DNA of 64,000 nucleotides from Jacaranda mimosifolia (GCA_018894105.1 CM032117.1:32778501-32842500); one strand, 5' to 3'; shown: positions 1-12,127, counted from the first letter of the stretch. The notes: generated by a model from the letters alone, not told the origin. Program-made: numbers and translations.

Positions 1-246
1 ATTTATAGTGTGTAATGGGTGCAACTAGAAGCACCCCTCACATGCTCTTCACACCTTGCCCACTTGCATGCCAAGTGTAATTCTAATATCTACTAATTAA
101 AATCTAATTTTTATTAAAAAATTAAAATGCCACATCATTTTAAATGGACTCTTCCATTTTAATTTTTCTCAAAAATTAGATTCTCCAATTAATTAAATTA
201 ACTTCTTAATTTAATTTAATCAACTTAACTTTTTAAGTTGACTAGA
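1..246 (-). repeat. copia LTR A, left part (interrupted)
   Basis: This is a piece of a Ty1/copia-type LTR in minus orientation, cut by the window edge on the left and by a gypsy insertion on the right. It resembles the LTR at 13,742-15,633: a TATA motif (minus CTATAAAT) at the very start, an imperfect inverted repeat with GGGTGC/GCACCC arms at about 19-38, then the AT-rich block of TTAATT/CTTAA motifs. The last five bases (242-246, CTAGA) are the target duplication of the inserted element. The LTR resumes at 6,144. Confidence 0.8.
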
Positions 247-1240
247 TGTAGCACCCCGACTGGGAGAGTCTGCTTGGCTGAGGTGCTACTCAAATCTATA
301 CCACAAGCTCTTTGGATAAGAGAAAACGTGTATTTCAGAAATGAAAATATTTACTTCCCACAAGTGACATCCATCAACAGTTTAACTTATTACCCAAGTA
401 TCATAGATTACACTTGATATCTTCAGACCTACATATCATATCCACATCAGTTACTCACCAGGCTACAATTCGTATATCCATTTGTTCATTGGGCTTATTG
501 CCTCGTATGTCTCGTGGTTAGATCTATCTTCGTCGCCCTTTTTATCTGGGGGAAAGAACGGGAGGAAACAATATAAACACTGTAAGTCCAAATGACTTAG
601 TGAGTTATTAATAAAAGAGTAACACTAGTACACAAAGTGATAACAATTCCACAAGTAATAAATTAACAGAGAATAAAATGTACTGGAATAGATAATAAAT
701 CAATAATATTTTAGCCAAACTTTTTGTTGGTGATTCTCCTATCTTATCCCTCCACTTTCATAAACACAAAAAGTCCTTATCCCTCCAATTCTGAGTAATT
801 GGCTTAGAAGTTGACCAAACAGTAGACACGGCTAGCTACATGCCTTATCCCCTCACAGACAACTACCTCCAGCTGGCTATGAAGCTAGATATAATCAACA
901 GGGTATCAACTAGAGATCGATCGCCATCAGTTCGTCCCACCCAGCTATCTCCCAAAGCTGATCCCAAGGCCCACCCTTAAGGATATTCAGTAATCAGTAT
1001 AATATAAGCATCCAACAACATTGCACTTAACTTGCCAATTTGCCATGAAAAACAGTATTCAGTAAGTTAACATCAGACTCATTTCTAGGAAACAATCATG
1101 GCGATAATGAAAAAATACATCTCGAAATTATTTTCCAATTTTCCTAACATAATCTCCAATTTTCAAGTAAAACGGCATAAATAATGATCAACTAAAAACC
1201 ATGATTAGTGAAAAAGGCAATGTGTGGTAAGCTTTCACAA

Positions 1241-1509
1241 ATAGTTTACTTTTCTAAACTTGTGAAAACATGATATTTGGTTCCAGAATTCAACAGCTTG
1301 AGATGGACAGGAATTCAAATAATAATGGTTCAAGAACCACTGACAAAGAAGAAGAGAAGTTCGAATAGGTTGTCAAGTAGTTTACTTTCCAAAAACTTGA
1401 GTAAACATAATATTCGGTTCAGGGATTCAACAACTTAGAATGGTAAGAAATTCAAATAAGAATAGTTCAAGAACCACAGATGAAGAAGAAGAAAAGTCCA
1501 AATAGACTG
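1241..1509. repeat. diverged tandem duplication, about 136 bp x 2
   Basis: Two adjacent copies in the gypsy LTR both run from AGTTTACTTT through a GAATTCAA/ATTCAACA segment to a GAAGAAGA-rich end. They start near 1,241 and 1,377 and show clear substitutions. This is a local duplication within the LTR. Confidence 0.6.
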
Positions 1510-1700
1510 CCAAGGGCAATATAGGGATTGGAGGTTAATATTGTATAGATGAATGACAATTTCTAACAAAGGAATGGTCAAATGGAAATGATATATTTAC
1601 TAATATATATGCATAAGATAAGAAATCACATTAAGCAAGATTGAGAATCTGGATAATAACAGCTTAAGAATTACAAGCAAGCATAACTGCTTAGACAAAC

Positions 1701-1810
1701 TATTAGATTTAACATACGAGCCGAAGAACAACATAGAGTGAACAACAATAATTACTATTAGATTTAACATACGAGCCGAAGAACAACATAGAGCGAACAA
1801 CAATAATTAT
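1701..1810. repeat. 55-bp tandem repeat, 2 copies
   Basis: Units 1,701-1,755 and 1,756-1,810 each begin TATTAGATTTAACATACGAG. They differ at only about two positions, so the duplication is younger than the surrounding LTR. Confidence 0.85.
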
Positions 1811-2838
1811 TGATCCTCATCACAAATAGAATCAAGCAGCAGAGGCAAGATAGTAAATATATATATTCTTTCCCCAGCAAAGAAAGCTAATATAAACTCA
1901 TCCTCGCTACCTAAATCCAGTTAAAGCACAACATAAGAGAACTAATTATAATTTGTGTGCTACGGATGGTTTGGGATGTTTTAGGATTTCTTAATCCTGC
2001 CCAATCAATTTCCTAAACACGGTCAAGTAGATTTTTATGTTAACTTTCTATTTCATGTTTCCAATTCCTCGAATTTTTGATTAGGCCAATCAAATTTATT
2101 ATCATATAGCTAAGGAGGTGTCCATCAAATTCATATTCAAGAATCCGATAATTGGATTTCAATTTAGCTAGGTAAGAGTCCTGTTCGACCCAAATTTATT
2201 TAAATTTCAATATAATCAAATACAAAAGTCAAATTAATTGATAAAAATTGAATTTTACCTAAAATTGATGGTTAGAAGTCCAAATCACGGCCTGAAACTA
2301 GTCCCACTGCATCCAGAAATATTTCAAGTTCACTGTCCAACTGCTGCTGCTGTGCCGCCGTCTGCCGCCATGTAAACCAATTGTACCAAAAGATGCACCT
2401 TGCCGAGCCCGTTAAAACCCCCTAATCAATTTCACCTTCCGGCACCCGTTCACCGACGAATTGAGCAAAAATCGCCACTAAAGCCCTTAATGCTGCCACC
2501 GCCTTGCCGTCGCAATTTCTCCATTATCGATGGTCAAAAATTCAAACACAAGGTACCAAAATGCTCATCTCAACAAGCCCATTAAAACCCACACGTTAAT
2601 TTCTAGTTTTGGTTGCTAGAAACATCAAACCTGCTACCACCTCCATCGAGCTCTGTTGCGGTTGAAAATTTTGGCAATTCATTAGTTGTTTTCGAGAGTT
2701 TTTGGTATAGTTGTGATCCTTGAGCTGAGAGGATTCTAACTATATCTTTGGTTTCTGGTTTCGAGCAAAAATGGAGAACCAAATTTGGGAGGAGTTGATG
2801 TCACCTTTGAGAATTTGAAGAAATTATATTCTTAATTA

Positions 2839-2839
2839 T

Positions 2840-2872
<33 letters not shown>
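2839..2872. repeat. AC/AT compound microsatellite
   Basis: About nine AC dinucleotides run directly into about eight AT dinucleotides inside the gypsy LTR. The second LTR has only a short AT run at the equivalent place (about 5,740-5,750). Confidence 0.9.
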
Positions 2873-3282
2873 AAGTATTTTTTCAGTTTATTCAATTTGG
2901 GCCCAACATTTATGACCACCTTCAATCTTACCCTAGAAGTTTGAACTGCCTTTCAATTTGGCTCCAACACTTTCTTTTAGTCCTTTAGGTTTTGGTTTTT
3001 CATTTTGGCCCCTAACATTTCGAATTCCAGTCAATTACGTCATTCTTTATTTATTTTGAAGTCCTTAAGCTCTTAATTTCCTCACATTGACCCCTAAACT
3101 TTATAATTTTGATCAATCAAGCCCTTTTTTCTTTATAATTCAATTCCCCAATTGTTAACAATTATTTATGGGTCTCAATTAAATCTAACTCAAAATTATT
3201 TTAGCCAAATTTATTGAATTGGTATTTTATTTTATTGGAGCACTAACTTTAGTTTTAGTATTCTAAAATTTGGGGTGTTACA

Positions 3283-3300
3283 ACTCTCCCCCCCTTAAGA
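3283..3300 (-). other. polypurine tract of the gypsy-like element
   Basis: On the minus strand this reads TCTTAAGGGGGGGAGAGT, ending directly at the LTR start TGTAACACCCC. This is a typical plus-strand-priming site and fixes the element's orientation. Confidence 0.75.
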
Positions 3301-5106
3301 GAATTTGGTCCCTAGATTCTCATTTGAAATTTGGAAGAACCTTGGAATATCATCACATGGGTTTATTATTTCTAGGTTAATTCTGCGGTAATTCTTTTGT
3401 AGTTCGGTCTCATCCGCCTATTTTGTGTTCTAATCCCATGTCCAACAAGATCATATGTTCCTATGTTTCAAGTCTTTCCAAGGTATGTGAGATCATTTCC
3501 TCATGAACCTATATTTATTTTAGATATAGGCATATTTGAGATTTTCTTAAGTTTCCCAAAGAAGGGTAAAACTAGTACTAAGATCAGTCGATCTCTTTAA
3601 TTCTCAAAAATTTCAACACATCTCTATTTATTCAAAGATTAGCCTTTTTTCAATTATCTCAATCAGCGGATCTACTACCTTAGGAAGATCATATTTGACA
3701 CAAATTGTCAAAGCCTAAGAAACTTTTTATTCCTAACATATTCTTCAATCTTCTTCAACTTACTGTGGCCTTGACTTTAGTACGATCAAATTCTATTTCC
3801 TCTCAAGAAATCATGTGCTTCGCAATATCTGAACTCCAAATAGAACTTCACATTTGCAACTTGGATATATAATTTTATTCCTCTTGCTCTTTTGATTCGG
3901 ATGTTTATACTTAGATAACATACGATAATCCAAAATTTTCCAAGAAATTCCATTAGTCCACAAGAGCGATTTTTATTCTAATGAGGCAACCCAAGGTGAC
4001 AAGTTATATATCCTTAATGAGATAATTCTGCTCTCAGGATTTAAGTTTTCTTGGGATACCTATGATCTCTTTCTTGTAATCTAATCTTTGGTAAGAGAAT
4101 AGACACAACGAACAATTGTACATTCTATAAGAGGATAATAACTAACACAAGCTAATCCTATTCTTTATTTCATAAGATCTCTTCATGCCTTTTTCCCATG
4201 TATTAAGATCACCAATTCTTCTTATTTAAGTGAATCAACATATTCACCACCTAGTGAAAATCTTGAATGCACATGTGATATTAACGGGCAGAACCTAAAG
4301 GACTTTGTATTTCTAACATATATTCTTTTCATTTTCAATCATCTATAAAAGTCTAGGTTTTAGTAAGGTCGCTTTGCTATTTCTCATGAGGTTACACACC
4401 TTTAAAGGTATCTTTTTCCTAATTGATACTCAAATTGTTAACTTAACATAAAATTGGTGTTCCTTTGGGTATTCATAACGCCAAGTGTAAATGTAGTAGG
4501 ACTCTTCCTTCAATTCCAAGTCCACCAAATGTCCTTAATAGAATTGCCAAAAATCGATCCAATAAATCAAAACATCCTATATACCATATCTACAAATGTT
4601 GTATGAGCCTGACCACCTAAATGATATTGTTTTAGTCCATAGTACATATATTATGAATAAGAGGTAATTCCTAGTATACCTTTTCCACCAACTTCTAACT
4701 AAGAGCATTTTCAGCTTAGTTCAACCTTAAATAAAGTATACACCCTTACACTGAGCTAAGTAATGTGCATGGGGCAAGGTATTAGGATCCCATATTCAAT
4801 GAGGCTTTGTTTATTTCCTATCCTTGTCCCGCAAGTCCTTACATTCTGATTGTTAATCCTTTTGTAAACTTTCATGAATGAAATTCAAGAAATTACCTAA
4901 AGTGCTTTCCATGAGGTCTTTTAAGAGACTTTCAAAGTTACTGATTTAGTTACCTTTATCACTAACCCACAAAAGTATCGTTTCACTAGAGTTAGATTCT
5001 ATCCAAATGCCTCCCCAATTCTATCAATTCTAACCTAATTACGGTTGTCAATAAACCACAAGAGCATCATGTACCACCATTAGATTCTATATTTGTCCTC
5101 TTTGCT
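3283..5106 (-). pseudogene. degenerate internal region of the gypsy-like element
   Basis: About 1.8 kb lies between the two LTRs. On the minus strand, the stretch next to the PPT can be read as a short CDS end of the kind that precedes the 3' LTR in plant chromoviruses, but no reading frame over 60 codons survives. I recognise no reverse transcriptase, integrase or gag motif. The primer-binding site and the start of the internal region were lost with the missing part of the right LTR. Confidence 0.45.
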
Positions 5107-6143
5107 TCAAATTAATAGATAAAAATTGAATTTTTCCTAAATTTGATGATTAGAAGCCCAAATCACGGCCTGAAACTAGTCCCACTGTGTCCAAAAATGA
5201 ATTTTGGGTTCACTATCCAACTGCCGCCGCTACTCATCGCTGCTGTCAGCTGTCGCTTAGGTGTTAACCAACTGGACCAAAAGGTGCACCTCACCAAGCC
5301 CATTGTTAAAACCTCTCAATCAATTTCACATTTCGCCATCCCCTCGTCGGCAAATTGAGTAAAAATCGCCACTAAAACCCTCAATGCTGCTGTCGCTGCC
5401 TTGCTGTCGCAATTTCTCCGATGTTGGTGGTTGAAAATTCAAACAAAAGGTACCAAAATGCTTCTCTCAACAAGCCCATTAAAACCCACCGTTAATTTCT
5501 AGTTTTGGTTGCCGGAAATATCAAACCTGCCACTACCGCCATCGAACTCCGCCGTGGTCGAAGATTCCTGCAATTCGCCAGTTGTTTTGGGGATTTTTTT
5601 ATATGGTTGTGATCCTTGAGCTAAGAGGAATTTAACTATATCATTGATTTCTAGTTTTGAGCAAAAATGGCAGAGAACCGAGTTTGGGAAGAGTTGAGGT
5701 CACCTTTGAGAATTTGAAGAAATTACGTCCTTAATATTATATATATATATAGATATAAAGTATTTTTTTTTCAATTTATTCAATTCAGCCCCAACATTTC
5801 TGACCTCCTTTCAATTCCGCCCCAACACTTTTATTTTAGTCCTATAAGGTTTTAGTTTTTTATTTTAGCCCCTAACATTTCCAATTCCAGTCAATTAAGT
5901 CTTTCTTTATTTATTTTGAAGTCCTTAAGCTATTAATTTCCTCACATTAACCCCTAAACTTTATAATTTTGATCAATCAAGCCCTCTTTTCCTTTACAAT
6001 TCAATCCCCCAATTGTCAATAATTATTTATGGGTCCCAGTTAAATTCAACTCAAAATTATTTTAACCAAATTTATCGAATTGGTATTTTATTTTATTGGA
6101 ACACTAACTTTGGGTTTAGTATTCTAAAATTTGGGGTGTTACA
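5107..6143 (-). repeat. 5' LTR of the gypsy-like element, truncated
   Basis: It matches about 2,230-3,282 of the other LTR, including the TGAAACTAGTCCCACTG segment and the shared GGGGTGTTACA terminus. About 2 kb of the inner side (the LTR 3' part) is missing, so the deletion removed LTR end, PBS and most of the internal region together. Confidence 0.75.
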
Positions 6144-7427
6144 CTAGACTAATTAAATTGTCACATGGCTACAATTAGATTAACTCCTTAATTTAATTGG
6201 TCTAATTTAACTCCTTAAATTATTTGATTAATTTAACACTTTAAATTAATCAAACCATTGTGACCAACTTTTAATTGGTCAACTTGGTCTCTTCCAAACT
6301 TGATCAATTAAATTATCTAACTTCATAGATAATTTTTCCAGTTCCAATTAGAGTGTTCTAGGCTCTTGTGTATAACCCTTTAGGTTTACCAATTAACTAA
6401 ACATGGGCTCACAACTCTTTGTGATTTAGTGAATATCAAATATTCCAATTAATCTAAACTCCTTCAAACTAATCACTCCTCCAATTAATCTCTGTTAATT
6501 GAAGAGTACCCAATCTCCATAGTCGATGTCTAGTACAAGCCTATGGAGCCCAACCAATTGGATAAATTAATCTTATGGGTGAACCTTTTTGATTGCTATG
6601 CAAATACAATCCTTCCATTTCCTATTTTCTGAAAGAGGCCTAGGGCAAATATTTGTCAATTCCTTAATAGCCTTGATAACAATGTATCTATTCTTGATGT
6701 TCAATTCTCAATTATGACCTCAACTTTGGAAAAATCCTTTTACAAATTGTCATATCACCTTGCGCAAAGACTTCTTGAAATCGATCATGATAAAATACAT
6801 ATGACATCAACCTGTTCTTCACAAACGGGCGAAATGGATCCCATCTTGGGACTCACTAATCTCCATACTTAGGTAGCTTGTACACAACCTAAGCCCCGAG
6901 CGACCCGTTACGTGGTCGGAGCAAAATCAAAGCACAAGGACCTAAATACAAGGTTACCATGAAACCTCAAATCAAAAGAATTTGCCACCACCGACATGCC
7001 ACTCCGGCTACTTCGTGGATTCTCTAGGTGGGTTTTCAGTGAACGTGTTGTTCTTTAATAAGCACCCACTAACATGCATTCATATCTTATATAGATTGCC
7101 TATGAAACGAGGCAATATCCAACTCCTTGGAGTATATATCATTAGTGCAAGTACATTCAAATCTTAAATGCCATGTCTCTTAAGATTCTGTGACTTGGAA
7201 TATTTAAAATCATGACCATGGACACTTATTTCATGCACCATCTTATACGTGACCAAGTCCCGTAGCCTTACCTGATTTAGGAGCTTCAACCAAATGCATG
7301 TAAAGAATATCATAAATGTATAAGATGAAGGTGGCCATTTTACTGAATATTATTCAATTAAGATTGTAACATAAGTGGAGTGGTTTTACACACCAATCTA
7401 ATTGGCTTGCGGGGCACCATTTCAACG
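6144..7427 (-). repeat. copia LTR A, right part
   Basis: This continues the LTR broken at 246, starting with the second copy of the CTAGA duplication. It has the family's AACTCCTTAA-type U3 block, the segment around 'CCCAATCTCCATAGTCGATG', and ends in a decayed form of the GGGGCACTATTCCAACA terminus. No polypurine tract follows, so this is either a solo LTR or the 5' LTR of a minus-strand element whose body lies left of the window. Confidence 0.8.
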
Positions 7428-8564
7428 TTATTGCATAATTTGGGCCAAAAATATTGGCAAATTGCTTGTTGATTTTACCAATAACAGGATATTTTTATTA
7501 ATTGAAATATTATGTTCTTAATTTATACAACTAAACTATTTTTCTTTATAATCTATAATCTTATCAAAAGAATTGTGATACATATATATTCTACTACTTT
7601 TGATAGTTAGCAAAAAAAATATTTATATAATTTTAGTAATGTAATATTCGAGCTTTAGGATTTTTATGCAGTTTCCCTCCTCCTATATACTGGCATAAAA
7701 CGCATCTTGTAAGCTAATAATTTACCTTTCCAGGAGAATATTAGCACATTAGTAATTTAAATTTTTTTTTTTAATTTTTCTATTGGTGATTAAACAATAG
7801 ATGGAAAAACTAATTCTGACCCATATATATTGGAACTGACCACAGAAACCAATTATATATGGAGCAAGTTAATTGATCACCATTGCTTATGTGATTACTT
7901 GTCTTGTGGCCACTTTCACTAGGGTTAGAACTACCCAAATTAATGGATGCATATGGTGTCAATCAATATGTAAAGCACCCTTTTTTCTAAAAATTTTTAT
8001 TGAAAGAATATAAATATATTTTCAACAAAAAAAAGTTCATTTTCCAATTCTACTCATTTCGACTATGAAAAGGTCACTGGATAATATTAATTAATTAGTA
8101 ATAGTAAAAAAATCAACTTTTTTCTATGAACTAACTAGTACAGTGTGTGGGAGCAACTTTCATTCCCAGAGCAAAGTCCTTTTCTCTTTTTTGTTTACAT
8201 TTTTTTAGTTGTTGTTGTTTTGTTTTTTTTTTTTGTGCTGCATTGATAGTCCTCCAAAAGTAAAAATAGTTACATTGAATCAATGAGTTAAACTTTAGAT
8301 AAGTTAAATTTTGATGAATTTAGTAATATTAAAAGTTAGCTACACATGATTCTATGTGAAACTAAGTCAAAGATAAATATCCTTTAGCAATTGAAAAGCC
8401 TATTTGTAGTAAGTATATGCTGTCCACAACCAAACAATAAGAACAAATAAATATAGAGGACCCCCTATCACTTGAAGGAATGGTCAGAAAAAAATTCTTC
8501 TTCCTTCATCAATGCAACTTTCACCAATACTGCTGCATATATTTTTTACCTTCAAAATTGCTTT
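7428..8564. other. non-repetitive AT-rich DNA upstream of the peptide gene
   Basis: No homology to the retroelements elsewhere in the window and no convincing coding frame. It contains homopolymer T and A runs. The last few hundred bases are the presumed promoter region of the gene at 8,689. Confidence 0.5.
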
Positions 8565-8574
8565 CTATATATAG
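8565..8574 (+). promoter_or_regulatory. TATA box of the cysteine-rich peptide gene
   Basis: The sequence TCTATATATA lies about 115-125 bp upstream of the start codon, implying a 5' UTR of roughly 85-95 nt if transcription starts about 30 bp downstream. Assigned from motif and position only. Confidence 0.5.
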
Positions 8575-8688
8575 TGCTGATAAAAAGACATTCTCCTGTT
8601 ACTTCCTTATCCATTTGAGCATTTTTGAAGAAAAGTTGTCACTAAAAGCTATTAAAAATATCTTGATAGGTGGGGGAAAAAAAGAACA

Positions 8689-8907
8689 ATGGCTGGCAAG
8701 AAAACCATGGCTTCTATGCTATTTCTATGTGCATCGACTATCATTTTGAGCTGCCACGCCAATGGTACTTTGATGGATTGTGCACAGTGTTGTATGCCAA
8801 TATGCATGCAAATCGATGGTGCGACGCTATGTGCCTGTGAGCCGGCCTGTGAGCAATACTGCATTCAAGTTCATGGCAAGATTCATCCGAGTTGGTACAG
8901 AGATTGA
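8689..8907 (+). CDS. small secreted cysteine-rich protein (72 aa)
   Basis: The predicted product has a classic signal peptide: a basic start (MAGKK), a hydrophobic core at about residues 9-21, and likely cleavage near residues 24-27. The mature part of about 46 residues has eight cysteines at 31, 34, 35, 39, 48, 50, 54 and 58, i.e. C-x2-CC-x3-C-x8-C-x-C-x3-C-x3-C, followed by a cysteine-free tail. This fits the broad class of plant disulphide-rich secreted peptides (thionin-like, defensin-like and other antimicrobial or signalling peptides). I do not recognise the exact family and assign no activity. The start codon has an excellent plant context (AACAATGGC), and a TATA box lies upstream. A second ATG at codon 7 would shorten the signal peptide. 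No intron is needed. It is isolated among retrotransposons with no other host gene in view. Coding status is inferred from the signal peptide, cysteine pattern and start context. Confidence 0.7.
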   Translation: MAGKKTMASMLFLCASTIILSCHANGTLMDCAQCCMPICMQIDGATLCACEPACEQYCIQVHGKIHPSWYRD

Positions 8908-10294
8908 TACAAAAGTTATAGGGTCATAGTTTTTGTTTTATGTTGGTGTATGTATAGTTATTTTGTTTTGGCCTTTCTTGAAGTGGAAAAATGCAATTAA
9001 GAGATGTTTTAATCTAAATTGCTATTTCACCATCTATTTCATTTAAAAAATACATGACAAGCGTATCAAAATATGTCTTTAAAAAACATCTAATTATAAA
9101 TTACATATATAATTGGTATGTATCCAAGATAAACCACTAATTAGAGTAGAAGATTTCTAAATGGGATAAATATGGAAATTTATTATGTACATTGATTACT
9201 TGAGTACTCCTCCTTTCTTGGAGATTTTCTTTTATCTTGTTGTGCTAATCAAGCAAGGAATTGTGCTCTCTCTTATTCTTTGAAGTGTCTTTTTAGGATA
9301 TCTCCCAACTACATGCCCACGAAACAATAGCTAGTCAGGCCTTTATATTTGACAATGAATCTAGTTATCATCAATGGCTATATTATATAGCATTCCAATT
9401 AACAAGAACTAGAATTAAGGAATACCAAAATAGATAAACCAATCTTAAGAAGCAAAACATTACATAGTAGCAAGAAAAATAACAACATAAAAATGAAATA
9501 TTGACCAGCAAAAAAATTGGGCAAAAATTGATGACGTCGGAAAACTGTGAAATTTGCCCGGTTCATCTAAAATGACTATTGATACAAAATTGAATTAAAA
9601 TTTACAATGTTGGAATGCTACAAAATTTGGCTAGTTCGTCCAAAAATGACTAATGATGCAAAATCGGGTGAAAATCAATGAGTTTGTATGGGGTGAATTG
9701 ACAATATTGCTCCTTATTTCAGTTTTATGTGTTATTTCTATTGTTGTTCCTTTAGTTTAATTATTTTTCTTACTACTTCTTAATTTTTGTCCTTTTTTGC
9801 AAAATGGCCTTATTTATGGTTCTATTTTTGTAATTTTTCTTTATCAAAATACATGTGGCATATGACAAGCCATGAAGCTATGCCAGTTGAGCACCAAGCA
9901 TATGCCGGGGCTGACTATACTTTCTAGCAAGCCTTATCCTTTTTTTTTTTTTCATTTTTTATAGTTATGGTCCTTGTTATATCACGACCTTCATTTTGAT
10001 CATCTTTTGTAAAATGATTTTTTTACAGCCCTATTTTTATAATTTTTCCTATTAAGAATCTCGAATAACTTTTGCACTAAACACTGTTATGTGTGGATTT
10101 CCTTACAATCAATTCAAATAATCATTATAGAATGTTTTGCATTTGTGCTAGCATAAGCTAACCTTTTTTATTTATTAATTCATTTACCTTATATATGGAT
10201 TTTGTATATTAATGAGCAATATATAAGGAAAATGATTTACCCATATAAATGATATTATTTGCCTGACAAAAAATATAATATTAATGACAAAAAA
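8908..10294. other. 3' flank of the peptide gene and AT-rich DNA
   Basis: The first about 100 bp are T/G-rich, as expected of a plant 3' UTR, but no canonical AATAAA is seen. At about 9,523-9,690 two loosely similar segments of about 85 bp occur, each with a 'AAATGACTA-TGATGCAAA'-like part, suggesting an old duplication. No gene is recognised. Confidence 0.4.
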
Positions 10295-10670
10295 ATTAAG
10301 TGACAAAAATTATTAATAGTTATATGTATAAAGTGATAATGTCATTTATTTTGTTATAATAATATTCTGTAAGTGAAAATAATATTTATCTTCTAACAAT
10401 ATAGTTCATAGAAAAAAATAGTGCTATATATATATATGTCACTATTAACAATTAGACACACAAGTATAGTGACAATCTTGTGACAATAAAAATTGTCAAT
10501 ATAGTTTGTGATAAAATTTTCCCTATTGTCACTAGACTGTCACTAATTATCAACAATGATAATTTAGCATATTTTTTGTCGCTATTAAGTTTATTAAAAT
10601 TATTATTAAGACAAAATAAAAGTTTTTATCTTATGGATAATTAACAGCAACTTCAATATTGTCACTTAAT
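10295..10670. mobile_element. possible MITE-like element
   Basis: A 376-bp AT-rich interval is bounded by perfect 12-bp inverted repeats, ATTAAGTGACAA at 10,295-10,306 and TTGTCACTTAAT at 10,659-10,670. It contains several further GTGACAA/TTGTCAC copies in both orientations. It has no coding capacity. I see no clear target-site duplication, so the call is tentative and no superfamily is assigned. Confidence 0.35.
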
Positions 10671-11371
10671 ATATTGTCACTAACTCTCTTTTTCCTTGCG
10701 ATGGTGCTTAATGTTTTAAATATTTTATATTTCTTATACTTTTTTCCTCACTAAATTATAAGATCCAAACATAGCTTTAGTGTACATACTTTTTAATCTA
10801 AAAGAATTCATATTGCCAACTAATTATTTTAATCTAGAAGTCCAGTAATTATAAAGTATGATTCTTCCACTCATATGAATGCGGTCCAAAGTCCCATAGT
10901 TTTGTTTCTTACGTACCCCAATCTTTTCCATGGTGTATAAATATAAATTTTAGTTATAAAAGGTAACGCACAATTTGTAAATATGTAAGAAAATCATGGA
11001 TGATCACATAGTATTACCTTGCACACTGGGATGTTTGGCTTAGTTAGATGGATGCATTTAAAAAGTTATGTTAATTTTATCATAGCAAGTAGTTGCAATA
11101 GACAATCTTAATTTAATATTTTATGCATATGTTTTAGCATTTTCTCCATACTATGAATGGAAGTCCTTTTAAATAGTAGAAATAAAAGACACACTAAAAT
11201 TCTATTTTAAGGCTAAAAAACTATATGCTATTGATGTGGAAGAACTCCTATCAACCATATGTAGCTTCCAACTTGTTGTCTTGATGTCCAGGAAAGCACA
11301 ATCCCATGCTGGCCTCCTTGCTTCAGCTCTTCACATCAAAATCGTGAATAACACAATAGGACTCCAGATTC
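10671..11371. other. AT-rich intergenic DNA
   Basis: Another TTGTCACTAAC lies just outside the inverted repeat. The segment at about 11,230-11,370 is less AT-rich than its surroundings but shows no open frame or recognised similarity. It is interrupted by the LTR starting at 11,372. Confidence 0.4.
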
Positions 11372-12127
11372 TGTTGGAATAGTACCTCGCAGCCAATTAG
11401 ATTGGCGTGTATCACTACTCCTTTTGTGATACAATCTTGATTGAATGATATTCTGTAAATGGTCATCTTCATCTTATGCGTTTATGATTCTTCACATGCA
11501 TTTGGTTGAAGCCCTTAAATCATACAAGACTACGGGACTTGGTCATACATATAATGGTGAACATGAAACAAGTCTCTATGACCATGATTCTAAATATTCC
11601 AAGCCATAGAATCTTATGAAATGGGGCATCTAAAATTCAGATAGACTTGCACTAATGATGCATAATCCAAGGAGTTGGATATTGCCCCATTTCTGGGAAA
11701 TTTATGTTAGACATGGATGCATGTTAGTGGGTGCTTGTTAGACAACAAGTTCACTGAAGACTCACTTAGAGAATCCACAAGATAGCAGGAGTGGCACGTT
11801 AGAAAAATTAGTCCTTTGACTTGAGGTTCCACGGTAACCATGTATTTAGGTCCTTGTGCTTTGATTTTTTTTTACCACATAGTGGGTTGCGTGGGGCTTA
11901 GGTTGGGCACAAGCTACCTAAGTATGAAGGTTGGTGAGTTCCAAGATGGAATCCATTACATTTGTCTGTGAAGAATGGGTTGATCTCCTATGTATTCTAA
12001 GATGACCAATTCCAAGAAATCCTTGCGCAAGGTAGTATGACAATTTAAAAAAGGAGTTTTCCAAAGTTGAGGTCTTAATTAGGAATCGAACATCAAGAAT
12101 AGATACATAGATGTTGAGACTATTAGG
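11372..12127 (+). repeat. copia 5' LTR, truncated (plus strand)
   Basis: Starts with the intact family terminus TGTTGGAATAGT and runs through the same U3 segments seen inverted elsewhere. It stops in mid-U3: the TATA region, U5, PBS, leader and first part of gag are missing, and the sequence jumps straight into gag near 12,127. This is the start of the plus-strand element whose coding remnant follows. Confidence 0.8.

Larger units (their letters stand above)
247..3282 (-). repeat. 3' LTR of the gypsy-like element
   Basis: This LTR of about 3 kb is the 3' one in the minus-strand sense, because the polypurine tract lies against its inner edge at 3,283. Its last 1,050 bp or so (from about 2,230) match the truncated second LTR at 5,107-6,143 with roughly 10% visible divergence plus small indels, so the insertion is old. 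It carries two internal tandem duplications and a microsatellite, listed separately. A short proline-rich open frame at 2,400-2,585 has no sign of being a gene. Confidence 0.75.
247..6143 (-). mobile_element. Ty3/gypsy-like LTR retrotransposon remnant
   Basis: The element starts TGTAGCACCCC and ends GGGGTGTTACA, an inverted terminal pair, and is flanked on both sides by the 5-bp duplication CTAGA (242-246 and 6,144-6,148). Orientation is minus: the polypurine tract abuts the inner end of the left LTR. The left LTR is about 3.0 kb. The right LTR keeps only about 1.0 kb, and only about 1.8 kb of internal DNA remains, so most of gag-pol is gone. The TGTAACACCCC terminus is common in plant Tekay/Del-type chromoviruses; that lineage is an inference from the termini, PPT and layout, not from a recognised polymerase domain. 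Confidence 0.75.

Noticed and set aside
8480..8749. 89-codon plus-strand frame overlapping the start of the peptide gene
   Set aside because: It begins upstream of the presumed TATA box and has no signal peptide or cysteine pattern. It is a chance frame beside the better-supported gene at 8,689.
8652..8864. Minus-strand 70-codon frame opposite the peptide gene
   Set aside because: Antisense shadow of the 8,689-8,907 gene, with no independent support.
7428..11371. Search for tRNA, rRNA or other structured RNA genes in the single-copy stretch
   Set aside because: No cloverleaf-like set of arms or conserved A/B boxes was recognised by eye; a covariance-model scan would be needed to be sure.
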